From Elusimicrobia bacterium CG_4_9_14_3_um_filter_62_55 (lineage in GTDB: Bacteria > Elusimicrobiota > Elusimicrobia > UBA1565): DNA of 64,000 nucleotides. Shown here one piece after another: positions 33,695 to 42,039 of the stretch. A program made the translations under genes and the position numbers. The stretch is taken from assembly GCA_002790095.1 (NCBI GenBank), contig PFUL01000194.1:19116-83115 (forward strand), in the 5' to 3' direction. Position 1 is the first letter of the stretch. Each line of letters begins with the position of its first letter. Under the pieces are notes generated by a model. The model saw only the letters and a program-made list of their open reading frames with translations, was not told the DNA's origin and did no database searches.

Positions 33695-34680
33695 GTGCGT
33701 CCTCCATCATCAATAGCGCGGAATGTACGGACAAAATCGAAACGCCGCAGCGGAAGACCGTCCGCCTCGATATAGGGCCTGTCGAAATAGTTAAGGGGCT
33801 TGCCCGTCATGCCGGGAAGGCGAAGCTCCCGCCCGGTTGCGACGAGAACCCGGTTCGCGTCGAGACGCCCGAAATAATAGTCGCTCCGTTCGGGGTGCTT
33901 CCAGGCTTCCGAGATGTCCACCGGGATCCAGCCGCGCCCCTCGGCGTAGAATTCGGCCCAACAGTGATAACCCTTGATATCCCCCGAACTCGCCGCGGGA
34001 AGGGAGTAGCCCATTTTAAAGCGCGCGGGGATGCGTTCCGCGCGCGCCAGCGCGATAAACAGGGAATGAAAATCCGTGCAATTTCCCTTGCCGACCCGGC
34101 ACGCTCGGAGAACGTCCCCGCGCCCCCAACCCGCTTCACGCTTGTCGTACTCCATGCGCGCGAGTACCCGGCGATAGAGGCGGCGCGCTTTCTCCACGGG
34201 ATCGCCCGCTTCCCCGACGGCTTCCCGGGCGATCGCGCGCACCTCGTCGTTGATCACGACGAGCCCGCGCGCCGAGGCGTCAAGCGCCGCATCGGGTTTA
34301 GGCAAAGGCGCCGCCCTGTCCTGCTCGCGGCGCGTGATGCGGTAGCGCAGCGTCACTTCCAAAGGCCCGGCGCCCCCCGGCTGCGCCGCGAAATACAAAA
34401 CCGGGTTTCCGAAATCGGGCTCCCGCCGAGAGATCGCGCGGATCTCCGAATCGACGGAAAGCAGCAAGACTTGCTGGAATTCATCGGCCTGCGGTTGCGG
34501 CAGCCAAACACGGAGCGAGCGCCCCTCGGGAGAGGCCGGGACGCGTAGAATTTCGGTCACCTCAATGTCGCGCACAGGCGGGGGACTCGGAGATAGCGCA
34601 AAACGCCACGCCGCCGCCGCCGCGACGCAAGCGATGGCAAAGCCGACCACCCGGAAGCTGCTTCGCCCGTAGTTCGGCAT
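33691..34680 (-). CDS. Transglutaminase-like cysteine peptidase domain protein
   Basis: 329 residues with an N-terminal membrane anchor (about 10-28). A beta-rich N-terminal domain (40-135) precedes the transglutaminase core with catalytic triad C201 (GNCTDFHSL), H239 (GYHCWAEFY) and D255 (PVDISEAW). Such exported proteins act as peptidases or amidases, and some crosslink. It is encoded between an anti-sigma-like gene and the EHP-repeat protein, with overlapping ends, so it belongs to the ECF regulon. Substrate unknown. Confidence 0.85.
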   Translation of the reverse strand: MPNYGRSSFRVVGFAIACVAAAAAWRFALSPSPPPVRDIEVTEILRVPASPEGRSLRVWLPQPQADEFQQVLLLSVDSEIRAISRREPDFGNPVLYFAAQPGGAGPLEVTLRYRITRREQDRAAPLPKPDAALDASARGLVVINDEVRAIAREAVGEAGDPVEKARRLYRRVLARMEYDKREAGWGRGDVLRACRVGKGNCTDFHSLFIALARAERIPARFKMGYSLPAASSGDIKGYHCWAEFYAEGRGWIPVDISEAWKHPERSDYYFGRLDANRVLVATGRELRLPGMTGKPLNYFDRPYIEADGLPLRRFDFVRTFRAIDDGGRT

Positions 34681-34904
34681 CAGTCCCTGATTCTGCGCCG
34701 AAGCGCCTCAACCCGTGCCGGGTCGGGCGCCATGCCCCAGCGCCTGCGGGCCGCCTTGCCCAACAACTCCATCTGACGGGCGAAGAGGCCGCAAGGCCAG
34801 CACATCGCGAAATGGACGCGAAGACCGACGCGCTTCCACAAGGGCGCGTTGTCGTACTCCCCTTCCGCCAAACGGCGGACGATGTCCCGACAGGGGACGA
34901 TCAT
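34680..34904 (-). CDS. Small zinc-finger anti-sigma-like protein
   Basis: 74 residues from ATG 34904 (overlaps the sigma-factor stop; GGAGG about 9 nt upstream). It reads MIVPCRDIVRRLAEGE then HFAMCWPCGLFARQM, the H-x3-C-x2-C zinc site of zf-HC2 anti-sigma domains, with an additional upstream Cys. There is no transmembrane segment, so it would be a cytoplasmic, possibly redox-sensitive, anti-sigma factor for the ECF sigma encoded just upstream. Confidence 0.75.
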   Translation of the reverse strand: MIVPCRDIVRRLAEGEYDNAPLWKRVGLRVHFAMCWPCGLFARQMELLGKAARRRWGMAPDPARVEALRRRIRD

Positions 34905-35440
34905 GACGGACGGTCCTCCCACTTGCGTTCCAGGCAGTCGCGCAGTCCGGCGCGGGCACGAAACAGCAAGACTCGCAAGTGAGTGGGTTTAATCTCCAAG
35001 GCGTTACAGATTTCCTCGGAGGACATACGCTCGACCTCTTTGAGGAAAAACGCCGCTTTTTGCTGCTGCACGAGATCGTCGAGACAGCCGGCGATCAGCG
35101 ACTCCGTTTCCACGGACAGAACCTCTTCATCGGGGCCCCGCGGAGGACTTTGCCACATTCCCCGCCGCGAGAACCGCTCGGCGAACGCTCCTTCGATGGG
35201 ATCGACCGCCGTTTCGCGAGCGGATTTCCGGGAACGCTCCAGGTTCTTTTTGTAGAGGATGCCGTATAGAAAAGTGCGAACGGAGGAACGCCCCTCGAAG
35301 CGGCCGCGAACTTCCAGGAAGGTCTTAAAAGTCTCCTGAACCAGATCTTCCGCGTCGCCCCCGGAAAGGCCGAACCCGATCGCCGCCCGGAGCAAGTATC
35401 CGGCGTGCTCCTCGATGATGCGAGTTGTTTCCTGGGTCAC
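34901..35440 (-). CDS. ECF-type RNA polymerase sigma factor
   Basis: 179 residues from GTG 35440. Region 2 has DAEDLVQETFKTFLEVRGRFEGRSSVRTFLYGI (RNA polymerase and -10 binding) and region 4 has LKEVERMSSEEICNALEIKPTHLRVLLFRARAGLRDCLE (-35 HTH). GTG 35440 is chosen because an extended -10 element lies 5 nt upstream and family members begin here; two upstream GTGs would add 16 or 5 residues. It heads a sigma/anti-sigma/transglutaminase/EHP operon. Confidence 0.88.
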   Translation of the reverse strand: MTQETTRIIEEHAGYLLRAAIGFGLSGGDAEDLVQETFKTFLEVRGRFEGRSSVRTFLYGILYKKNLERSRKSARETAVDPIEGAFAERFSRRGMWQSPPRGPDEEVLSVETESLIAGCLDDLVQQQKAAFFLKEVERMSSEEICNALEIKPTHLRVLLFRARAGLRDCLERKWEDRPS

Positions 35441-35445
35441 AGCCG

Positions 35446-35511
35446 ATTCTAGCACTTCGCCCCGTAACGCCGGAGGCCGGGCGAACACTCATGGAGGCCC
35501 TATGCTATCCT
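35446..35511. promoter_or_regulatory. Divergent extended -10 promoters between the ECF sigma and VTT genes
   Basis: Minus strand TGcTAGAAT (35454-35446) ends 5 nt before GTG 35440. Plus strand TGcTATCCT (35503-35511) ends 8 nt before ATG 35520. Neither has a good -35, and neither start codon has a Shine-Dalgarno, so both mRNAs look leaderless. Confidence 0.55.
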
Positions 35512-35519
35512 CACAGACG

Positions 35520-36215
35520 ATGCGCCCAGCCCTCTGGAAACCCGCCGCCGCGATCTTCGGCGTAGTCGTCCTGTTCATCACGCTGCGGGCGGCAAACGCC
35601 CCCGCGCTTCTGACGCGCGCGCTTGACGCAATCGCCGGGCTCGGACCGCTCGGACCGCTCCTGTTTATTCTCCTTTACATCGCCGCGACGGTCGCATTTT
35701 TGCCGGGTTCAATTCTCACGTTGGGCGCAGGCGCGGTGTTCGGGGTATTATGGGGCACGGTCTTCGTGTCGGTCGCCTCGACGACCGGGGCGACCGCGGC
35801 GTTTCTGGCAGGGCGCTATCTGGCCCGAGACTGGGTCGCGAAAAAATTGGAGGCCTTTCCGAAATTCAAGGCCGTTGACGAGGCGGTCGCCGAAGGGGGC
35901 GGAAAAGTCGTCTTCCTAGTGCGCCTCTCCCCGGCGTTCCCCTTTAATCTGCTCAACTACGCCTTCGGCCTGACGAAGGTCCGACTGCGAGACTACATCT
36001 TGCCCTCCTGGGCCGGCATGCTGCCCGGAACGGTGCTCTACGTCTATCTCGGTTCGCTCGCCGGGGATTTGGCGACGCTCGGTGCGGGCGGACGCGCGAA
36101 GACGCCCGCCGAATGGGCGCTGTACGCGGTGGGGCTTCTCGCCACCGTCGGGGTCACCGTTTACGTGACCAAGCTCGCCCGCAAGGCCCTTAAGGAGAAA
36201 ATCGATGAGTCCTGA
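35520..36215 (+). CDS. VTT-domain (TVP38/TMEM64, DedA-like) membrane protein
   Basis: 231 residues. Five to six hydrophobic segments with the VTT signatures FLPGSILTLGAGAVFGVLWGT and FLVRLSPAFPFNLLNYAFGLTKVRLRDYIL. Members are lipid scramblase-like or transport-related; the exact substrate is unknown. ATG 35520 is used because an in-frame ATG at 35502 falls inside the -10 region. The stop overlaps the flavin oxidoreductase gene by 11 nt, a frequent pairing for this family. Confidence 0.85.
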   Translation: MRPALWKPAAAIFGVVVLFITLRAANAPALLTRALDAIAGLGPLGPLLFILLYIAATVAFLPGSILTLGAGAVFGVLWGTVFVSVASTTGATAAFLAGRYLARDWVAKKLEAFPKFKAVDEAVAEGGGKVVFLVRLSPAFPFNLLNYAFGLTKVRLRDYILPSWAGMLPGTVLYVYLGSLAGDLATLGAGGRAKTPAEWALYAVGLLATVGVTVYVTKLARKALKEKIDES

Positions 36216-37749
36216 AACCCTCGAAGGAAGCGAGCCGCTGCTTTTGCCCGACGACAAGCACAACCGGAAGACGGTCTCGAATGTCCACCCGAGCGATTGG
36301 ATGAATCCGGAGCCCTCCGGAACCTATCACCTGGTCGTGCTGGGCGCCGGCACGGCCGGGCTCATTTCGGCGATCGGCTCGGCGGGGTTGGGCGCGAAGG
36401 TCGCCCTCGTCGAGAAGCACTTGATGGGCGGCGACTGCCTCAATGTCGGCTGCGTGCCGTCCAAGGGTCTGCTCCGCGCCGCGCGGGCGTACGCCGAGGT
36501 CCGCGACGCCGACGGGTTCGGGGTCCGCGTCCCCGATGGGACGCGCGTCGACTTTCCCGCCGTCATGGAGCGCATGCGCCGCCTGCGCGCCCGCATCTCC
36601 GACAATGACGGCGCGAGACGCTACCGCGACGCCGGCGTCGATGTATTCCTGGGGCACGGAAAATTCACCGGACCGGATTCTCTTGTGGTGGACGGAAAAA
36701 CGCTCCGCTTCAAAAAGGCCGTGATCGCGACCGGCGCGCGCGCCGCGGCGCCGCCGATTCCGGGACTCGCGGAGGCCGGCTACCTCACCAACGAGACCGT
36801 TTTCTCTCTCACCGAACTTCCGAAACGGCTCGCGATCATCGGGGCCGGGCCGATCGGCTGCGAATTGGCACAGGCCTTCGCGCGCTTCGGGTCTCAGGTG
36901 CACCTGATCGAGTCCGCCGACCATATTCTGATTCGCGAGGATCCGGACGCCGCGGCCGTCGTCGAGAAATCGCTCATCCGCGACGGGGTAGACCTCGTTT
37001 GCTGCGGCGCCCTTCGTTCCGTTTCCAAACGGGGAGCGGACAAGGTCCTGTCTCTGGAAGCCCACGGGGACAAGCGCGAACTCGTCGTCGACGAGATCCT
37101 CGTCGGCGTCGGCCGGGCGCCGAACGTGGAGAGCATCGGCTTGGAAGCGGCGGGAGTCGCGTTCGATCCCCGCGTCGGCATCACCGTGGACGAAACGCTG
37201 CGCACCGCCAATCCGGCGATCTTCGCCGCCGGCGATGTTTGCTTCCCCTATAAGTTCACGCACACCGCCGAGGCGCTGGCGAAGATCGTCATACAGAACG
37301 CACTGTTCGCCCCGCTCCCGTTTCTTTGCAAGAAGACGAGCGCTCTCACGATCCCGTGGACGACCTACACGGACCCGGAAATCGCGCATGTCGGGATGTA
37401 TGAGAAAGACGCCCGGGATCGCGGTATTGCGGTCAAGACGATCGTCGAACCTCTTAAAGACGTGGACCGCGCGATCCTCGACGGAGAAGACGACGGCTTC
37501 GTAAAGATCCATTACGAGGACGGCACCGACCGCATTTTAGGCGCGACCCTCGTCGCCAAGCACGCCGGGGAAATGATCTCGGAACTCACGCTGGCGATGA
37601 CCGCCGGAGTCGGGCTGGGGACGCTCGCCGATACGATACACCCCTATCCCACCCAGGCCGAGGCGATCAAGCGCGCCGCCGGGCAATGGAAGCGAACGAA
37701 GCTGACTCCCTTCGTTAAATCGTTGTTTAAATGGTGGCTGGGCGACTAA
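36205..37749 (+). CDS. FAD-dependent pyridine nucleotide-disulfide oxidoreductase (MerA/Lpd-like)
   Basis: 514 residues. FAD-binding VVLGAGTAGLISA, redox-active CLNVGC (C78, C83) in GGDCLNVGCVPSKGLL, NAD(P)-binding IIGAGPIGCELAQ, second FAD motif IFAAGDV and C-terminal HPYPTQAEAIKRAA dimer-interface motif. The overall form is closest to mercuric reductase-like enzymes, but the N-terminal metal-binding domain and C-terminal Cys pair of true MerA are missing, so mercury reduction is doubtful. An N-terminal extension of about 40 residues is present. It is co-transcribed with the VTT protein. Confidence 0.88.
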   Translation: MSPETLEGSEPLLLPDDKHNRKTVSNVHPSDWMNPEPSGTYHLVVLGAGTAGLISAIGSAGLGAKVALVEKHLMGGDCLNVGCVPSKGLLRAARAYAEVRDADGFGVRVPDGTRVDFPAVMERMRRLRARISDNDGARRYRDAGVDVFLGHGKFTGPDSLVVDGKTLRFKKAVIATGARAAAPPIPGLAEAGYLTNETVFSLTELPKRLAIIGAGPIGCELAQAFARFGSQVHLIESADHILIREDPDAAAVVEKSLIRDGVDLVCCGALRSVSKRGADKVLSLEAHGDKRELVVDEILVGVGRAPNVESIGLEAAGVAFDPRVGITVDETLRTANPAIFAAGDVCFPYKFTHTAEALAKIVIQNALFAPLPFLCKKTSALTIPWTTYTDPEIAHVGMYEKDARDRGIAVKTIVEPLKDVDRAILDGEDDGFVKIHYEDGTDRILGATLVAKHAGEMISELTLAMTAGVGLGTLADTIHPYPTQAEAIKRAAGQWKRTKLTPFVKSLFKWWLGD

Positions 37750-38592
37750 TCACTCAAAATCGAAACTGACGCCCAAATTCCAGTAGGCCTCGCGTTCGAG
37801 GTGGAACTGGCCGAACTCGGACCACCCGTCGAAATGTCCGAGGTGAACCCGGAACGCGCGAATCACCTTCGGGGCCCCGATCCGCAGGCCGATCTCGCTG
37901 TTGGAACTGATGTTCCACTGATTGCGGCCCCGCGACTTGAAATCCTGCGCGAGGTAAACCCAGCATTGATGATCCGGAATCCAACCCAGATCCTGCGAGC
38001 GGATCTCAGCCCCCCACTGCAGGTCCCCCTGCTGAGCCTTCGGAATCGAATGCATCAGCAGCATCCCGCCGCCGTAAACACGCGCGTTTAACGGCAGGTC
38101 CCACGCGGCCATCACCCGCACGCCCTCGGTCGAGAAGCGAAAGCCGGTGCTTCCCGTGCGGCGGATGTAGTCGTCGCCGAGATGGGAGCTTTCGTGAAAG
38201 ATCATCACGCGACCGGAGAATCGCCCGTTGCGGACGACCAACGGCGCGTTAATGAAAAAATCGATGGTTTGAAATTCGTTGACGCTCCCGGAAAGCTTGA
38301 ACCGGGAGTACCCCATCCCTTCCAGGTTGATCTGCCACACCCAATCCCCGCGGCTCCAGCGCGCCAAGCCCCAGGTACTGCCCAACGCCGCGTCGCTCAG
38401 ATTCAGGCCGCCGTTGCGGTAGTAGCGCGCGGTCGTCTGCGCCTGCCGCGGATCGGCGAGGACGCGCGTAAAGAGCTGATCGGTTTCCGGGACGACGCCG
38501 TACATAAAGGAAGCGTCGCCGGCCCGCGCGCCGCCGACGGGGAGCAACAGAGACAGTAAAATAAACGCAGTCGAGCATCTCACGAACGGCAT
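37750..38592 (-). CDS. DUF1207 outer-membrane protein
   Basis: 280 residues, signal peptide ending near ARA (1-24). Contains MIFHESSHLGDDYIRR, the conserved F-H-x-S-S-H-L-G-D signature of DUF1207, in a beta-strand-rich protein ending VSFDFE. Probably an outer-membrane barrel; function unestablished. RBS GAGGAG precedes ATG 38592. It is last of a three-gene leftward unit after the DsbA-like lipoprotein and the YyaL-like protein. Its stop codon abuts the oppositely oriented flavoenzyme stop with no gap. Confidence 0.8.
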   Translation of the reverse strand: MPFVRCSTAFILLSLLLPVGGARAGDASFMYGVVPETDQLFTRVLADPRQAQTTARYYRNGGLNLSDAALGSTWGLARWSRGDWVWQINLEGMGYSRFKLSGSVNEFQTIDFFINAPLVVRNGRFSGRVMIFHESSHLGDDYIRRTGSTGFRFSTEGVRVMAAWDLPLNARVYGGGMLLMHSIPKAQQGDLQWGAEIRSQDLGWIPDHQCWVYLAQDFKSRGRNQWNISSNSEIGLRIGAPKVIRAFRVHLGHFDGWSEFGQFHLEREAYWNLGVSFDFE

Positions 38593-38593
38593 C

Positions 38594-40807
38594 CTATTCT
38601 CCTCGGTTCGGTACTTTTGAATCCTGCGCCAGCATCTCGGCGACCTTCGCGACGTCCGTCGTGGGAAGCGCGCAGGCGAAATTGACGCACAGATAGGCCG
38701 TGGGCTTGCCGCCGATAGGCCCCATCCCCTTAAGCTGCGGAAGCCGCTTTTCCAACTCGCCGCGCCCCTTGGGAGTAAGCACCATCAAGGCGCGGGCCGG
38801 CATCGGCCGACGGTTGACCAGACGAAGCATCTCGATCGTCTCCGGCTCCTCAAGCCCGCCGACGATGACGATCTGTCGGGGCTTTCCCGCCGCATCCGCG
38901 ACCGCGGAGAGCATCCCCGGCAGAGACCGGGGAGCGCGCTCCATCTGCCCCCCGAAACGCGTCAGCGTCTTTTCCGCGGCCTTGCGTAAATCATCCCGCC
39001 CCGCCATATGGGCGAGCCGGAGCAGGACCGACGCCGCGACCGAACTTGCCGCGGGCTCGACGTTGTCGGAATCCTCCATCACGCGAACGAGAAGATGTTC
39101 ACCCTCGCCCGCTGCGGTCATGTAGTAGCCGCCGCCCTCGTCGAAAAAATCACTCTGAAGCCGATCCGCCAAGGATTCGGCCCAAAACAGCCAGCGCGGA
39201 TCGAAATCCGCCTCGTAGAGATCGAGAAGCCCCTGGATAACGAAGGCGTAGTCGTCCGCCATCCCCGCGATCTTCCGTTCTCCGTCCCGCCACCGGTGAT
39301 AAAGGAGATTCTTCTTCGCGTCGTATAGCCGGGACTCGAGAAAGCGCGCCGTCTTTTGCGCGACGGCGAGATAGCGCGGCTCTTCTAGAATCTGATAGGC
39401 CTTCGCAAATCCCGAAAGCATCAGACCGTTCCACGACGCCAAAATCTTATCGTCAAGAGAGGGCCGCGGACGCTTCGCGCGGGCCTCGAGCAGTTTCCCG
39501 CGGGACACGCGAAGCAGACGCTTGATCTCCCCTTCGGTGCGGCCGAATTTTTTCGCGGTTTCGGGGAGACTGTACGCCTCATAGAGAATGTTTTTTTCCG
39601 TGAATTCGCCGTGCGGATCTTCGGGCGCGTTGCCGCCCTCCTCGACTCCGTAGCGGTACCGGAACACCTCTCCGGCGGTACTTCCCAATACCGCGTCGAT
39701 TTCGTCGGCGGTCCACAGGTAAAACGCCCCTTCCGATTTATGGGCGTCCGCGGCGGCGTCCGGGGGAAGGCTGTCGGCGTCCTCGGCCGAATAGAAGCCG
39801 CCCTCCGGATGCGTCATGTCGCGCATCACGTACTCCAACGTCTCCTTCGCCGTCCGCGAGAAGCGCGGGGCGCCGGTCGCCCGATACGCCTCCAGATAAT
39901 TGACCGACAGCTGAGCGTTGTCGTAAAGCATTTTCTCGAAATGGGGGATTCGCCACTCGTCATCGACGGAATAGCGCGCGAATCCTCCTCCGATATGATC
40001 GTAAATGCCCCCCTTCGACATTTGCTCAAGCGTCGTGACGGCCATGGCGAGCGCCTTCGCCTCCCCGGTGCGGGCGTAATAGCGAAGCAGGAAATCCTGA
40101 TTCACCGGCATCGGAAACTTAGGACGGCCTCCGAAGCCTCCCCGCTCGGAATCAAAAGAGCCGGAAAATTCCTTAAAGAGCCCATCGAGCCACTCCAGTT
40201 TCGGCTCGGCCTCCCGCCCTTCGATCACGGCATTCTGCCGCAGCGCGTCGGCGAGTCTGGCGGCGTCTTGACGAAGCGCGTCTCCGTCCTTTTCCCAGAG
40301 CCCGCCGATTCGTTCGAGCACTTCGATGAAGCCCGGGCGCCCCCAGCGGGAGTCCGGCGGAAAATAAGTCCCGCCGTAAAACGGCTGCCGCTCCGGCGTC
40401 ATCCAAATCGACAGAGGCCAACCTCCGCCCCAACCGGCCGCGTTGGCGGCCGTCATATAGACCTTGTCGATATCCGGGCGCTCCTCACGATCGACCTTGA
40501 TCGAGACGAAGCGTTCGTTGAGAACCTTGGCGACGGCCTCACTCGTGAAGGACTCCCGCTCCATCACGTGACACCAGTGACAGGTCGAATACCCGATCGA
40601 CAGGAAAATGGGCTTGTTCTCGCGCCGCGCCTTCGCGAACGCCTCCTCGCCCCACGGATACCAATCCACGGGGTTGGAGACATGCTGAAGCAAATACGGA
40701 CTCTTCTCGCCTTTAAGGTGATTCATCGGATCGCGTCCGGCCGCGGCGGCGCCGATGCCCGCCGCAAGCAGTACGAGCGCCGACAGCGATATTCGGGCCG
40801 ACCGCAC
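38594..40807 (-). CDS. YyaL/DUF255-type thioredoxin-domain protein (SPATA20-like), exported
   Basis: 737 residues. N-terminal thioredoxin-like domain with [19 protein letters not shown] and CHWC (C76, C79), then a long (alpha/alpha) toroid similar to glycosidase or epimerase folds ([42 protein letters not shown]). Unlike most family members, it begins with a signal peptide ([19 protein letters not shown]), so it should work in the periplasm next to its DsbA-like neighbour. GTG start. Biochemical role unknown. Confidence 0.88.
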   Translation of the reverse strand: MRSARISLSALVLLAAGIGAAAAGRDPMNHLKGEKSPYLLQHVSNPVDWYPWGEEAFAKARRENKPIFLSIGYSTCHWCHVMERESFTSEAVAKVLNERFVSIKVDREERPDIDKVYMTAANAAGWGGGWPLSIWMTPERQPFYGGTYFPPDSRWGRPGFIEVLERIGGLWEKDGDALRQDAARLADALRQNAVIEGREAEPKLEWLDGLFKEFSGSFDSERGGFGGRPKFPMPVNQDFLLRYYARTGEAKALAMAVTTLEQMSKGGIYDHIGGGFARYSVDDEWRIPHFEKMLYDNAQLSVNYLEAYRATGAPRFSRTAKETLEYVMRDMTHPEGGFYSAEDADSLPPDAAADAHKSEGAFYLWTADEIDAVLGSTAGEVFRYRYGVEEGGNAPEDPHGEFTEKNILYEAYSLPETAKKFGRTEGEIKRLLRVSRGKLLEARAKRPRPSLDDKILASWNGLMLSGFAKAYQILEEPRYLAVAQKTARFLESRLYDAKKNLLYHRWRDGERKIAGMADDYAFVIQGLLDLYEADFDPRWLFWAESLADRLQSDFFDEGGGYYMTAAGEGEHLLVRVMEDSDNVEPAASSVAASVLLRLAHMAGRDDLRKAAEKTLTRFGGQMERAPRSLPGMLSAVADAAGKPRQIVIVGGLEEPETIEMLRLVNRRPMPARALMVLTPKGRGELEKRLPQLKGMGPIGGKPTAYLCVNFACALPTTDVAKVAEMLAQDSKVPNRGE

Positions 40808-40809
40808 GG

Positions 40810-41700
40810 CTACTTCTTCTCCGGAATATCTCCGCCCGTTTTCTTGAGCTCGGATTCGATCGCGGCCTTCAAGCCGTCCAAATCGGCTCCGGAAACCAAG
40901 CGCCCATTCACAAGAAAGGCGGGCGTGGACTCGATCTTCAATAGATCGGCCTCAGCCATATCGGAATCCACGGTCGCTTCCGTCTTCTTTCCGTTGACGC
41001 AGGCCTGGAAATCCTTCATCTTTAAAGAGGAGCCCTTGGCGAATCCATCGAGCTTCTCTTCGAAGTTGGAGACGTTGATCTCACGCTGCGCCTCAAACAT
41101 CTTGTCGTGCAGGGACCAGAACTGATCCGAACCTTGCTTCCCGGCGCACATCGCCGCGATCGCGGCGGGCTTCGCCCACGGGTGGATGCGGACCAGCGGC
41201 AGCGATTTGTAGTACCAGCGCACCTTCCCGTCGAACTCCTTCATGATGCTCTGGGCCATGATGCTGTAGCCGCGCTGACAGAAAGGACACTGGAAATCGG
41301 TGAACTGCACGACGTCGATCGAGGCGGACTTCGGACCCCGCACCGGAGCCTCTTTCAGCTGCATCTTCGAAAGCCGGTCCGCGACCGCGTCGAACTGAAG
41401 ATCCTTGAACTCGCCGAGAAAGTAATGGCGCCCGTTTTCGGAAACCTGAAGCGTTTGCGTTTGAGTCCCCATCCCCGCCTGAAAGACGACCGTGTAGGCG
41501 ACCATGCCGGGGATTCCCGAATCTCGGGGCTCGGTCACGTCGATTTTAACGAAGGGAGGGATGCTGTAGCTTTCGCGAATGTGTTCGGCGAGCTTCGCTA
41601 TATCGAGATTCTTCACGCCCGGTCCGTCGGCCGCCGAACGCCCGGCGCCGCAGGCTATGAGCAACGGAAAAAGCAGTGAAACAAAGCTAATTTTTCTCAT
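40810..41700 (-). CDS. DsbA-family lipoprotein
   Basis: 296 residues from ATG 41700 (GGAGAGG 5 nt upstream). Signal ends with lipobox LLIAC, so C17 would be lipidated. The layout mirrors the protein at 26663-27667: an N-terminal domain (about 30-110: [20 protein letters not shown]), then thioredoxin fold with CPFC (C138, C141) and cis-Pro in [11 protein letters not shown]. Two further cysteines (MCAGK, QACVNG) may form a second pair. Encoded with the YyaL-like and DUF1207 proteins. Confidence 0.87.
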   Translation of the reverse strand: MRKISFVSLLFPLLIACGAGRSAADGPGVKNLDIAKLAEHIRESYSIPPFVKIDVTEPRDSGIPGMVAYTVVFQAGMGTQTQTLQVSENGRHYFLGEFKDLQFDAVADRLSKMQLKEAPVRGPKSASIDVVQFTDFQCPFCQRGYSIMAQSIMKEFDGKVRWYYKSLPLVRIHPWAKPAAIAAMCAGKQGSDQFWSLHDKMFEAQREINVSNFEEKLDGFAKGSSLKMKDFQACVNGKKTEATVDSDMAEADLLKIESTPAFLVNGRLVSGADLDGLKAAIESELKKTGGDIPEKK

Positions 41701-41742
41701 CGGGACCTCTCCTCGTCGTACGGCAAGACTACTATATCTCGC

Positions 41743-41771
41743 TTTACCGGTCCAGGTAAATCCGCTATAAT
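41743..41771 (+). promoter_or_regulatory. Promoter of tRNA-Arg
   Basis: TTTACC (41743-41748), 17-nt spacer, perfect TATAAT (41766-41771), 22 nt before the mature tRNA 5' end. The -35 is part of an inverted repeat TTTACC...GGTAAA. Confidence 0.75.
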
Positions 41772-41793
41772 GGCGGTCCCGTTGTTGAATTTC

Positions 41794-41868
41794 GCGCCCA
41801 TAGCTCAATGGATAGAGCGATAGCCTGCGGAGCTATAGATCCAAGTTCGATTCCTGGTGGGCGCACCA
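41794..41868 (+). tRNA. tRNA-Arg, anticodon GCG
   Basis: A full cloverleaf folds: acceptor GCGCCCA/TGGGCGC, D-stem GCTC/GAGC, anticodon stem ATAGC/GCTAT around loop CTGCGGA (anticodon GCG at 41827-41829), T-loop TTCGATT, encoded CCA. One A-C mismatch in the T-stem (41844 with 41854). The body resembles tRNA-Arg(CCG). GCG instead of the usual inosine-forming ACG for CGC/CGU codons is unusual in bacteria. Confidence 0.9.
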
Positions 41869-41869
41869 C

Positions 41870-41983
41870 TTGACTTATGGAACCGACCACCGCGCCTTGC
41901 CCATCCATAAAGGCAAACGCTATTTGCTGATCGGAGAATTTTTCCAGCGCTCCGTCTCCGACGGGACGCTTCCGGAACTTTAA
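41870..41983 (+). other. Possible 37-codon ORF or remnant directly after the tRNA
   Basis: A frame beginning with TTG 41870 encodes LTYGTDHRALPIHKGKRY followed by LLIGEFFQRSVSDGTLPEL and stops at TAA 41981. Composition looks coding, but there is no Shine-Dalgarno, and the frame runs open back through the tRNA. It may be the tail of a lost gene next to a tRNA integration site. Nothing else is seen in the remaining gap to 42039. Confidence 0.3.
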
Positions 41984-42039
41984 GCCGCCGCCTCGCGACG
42001 GTTCCCCCCCCGAATAAAGATGGTGTACACTTGAAACCG

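Noticed and set aside
36205-37749. Mercury resistance reductase
   Set aside because: The CLNVGC centre fits, but the N-terminal HMA domain and the C-terminal cysteine pair of MerA are absent and no mer genes are adjacent.
39611-41125. 504-codon plus-strand frame
   Set aside because: Antisense to the YyaL-like and DsbA-like genes, both with recognisable CxxC domains and start signals.
41743-41760. TTTACC/GGTAAA inverted repeat as an operator for the DsbA-like lipoprotein gene
   Set aside because: The left arm is better explained as the -35 of the tRNA-Arg promoter at exact 17-nt spacing; 6-bp arms are short enough to be chance.
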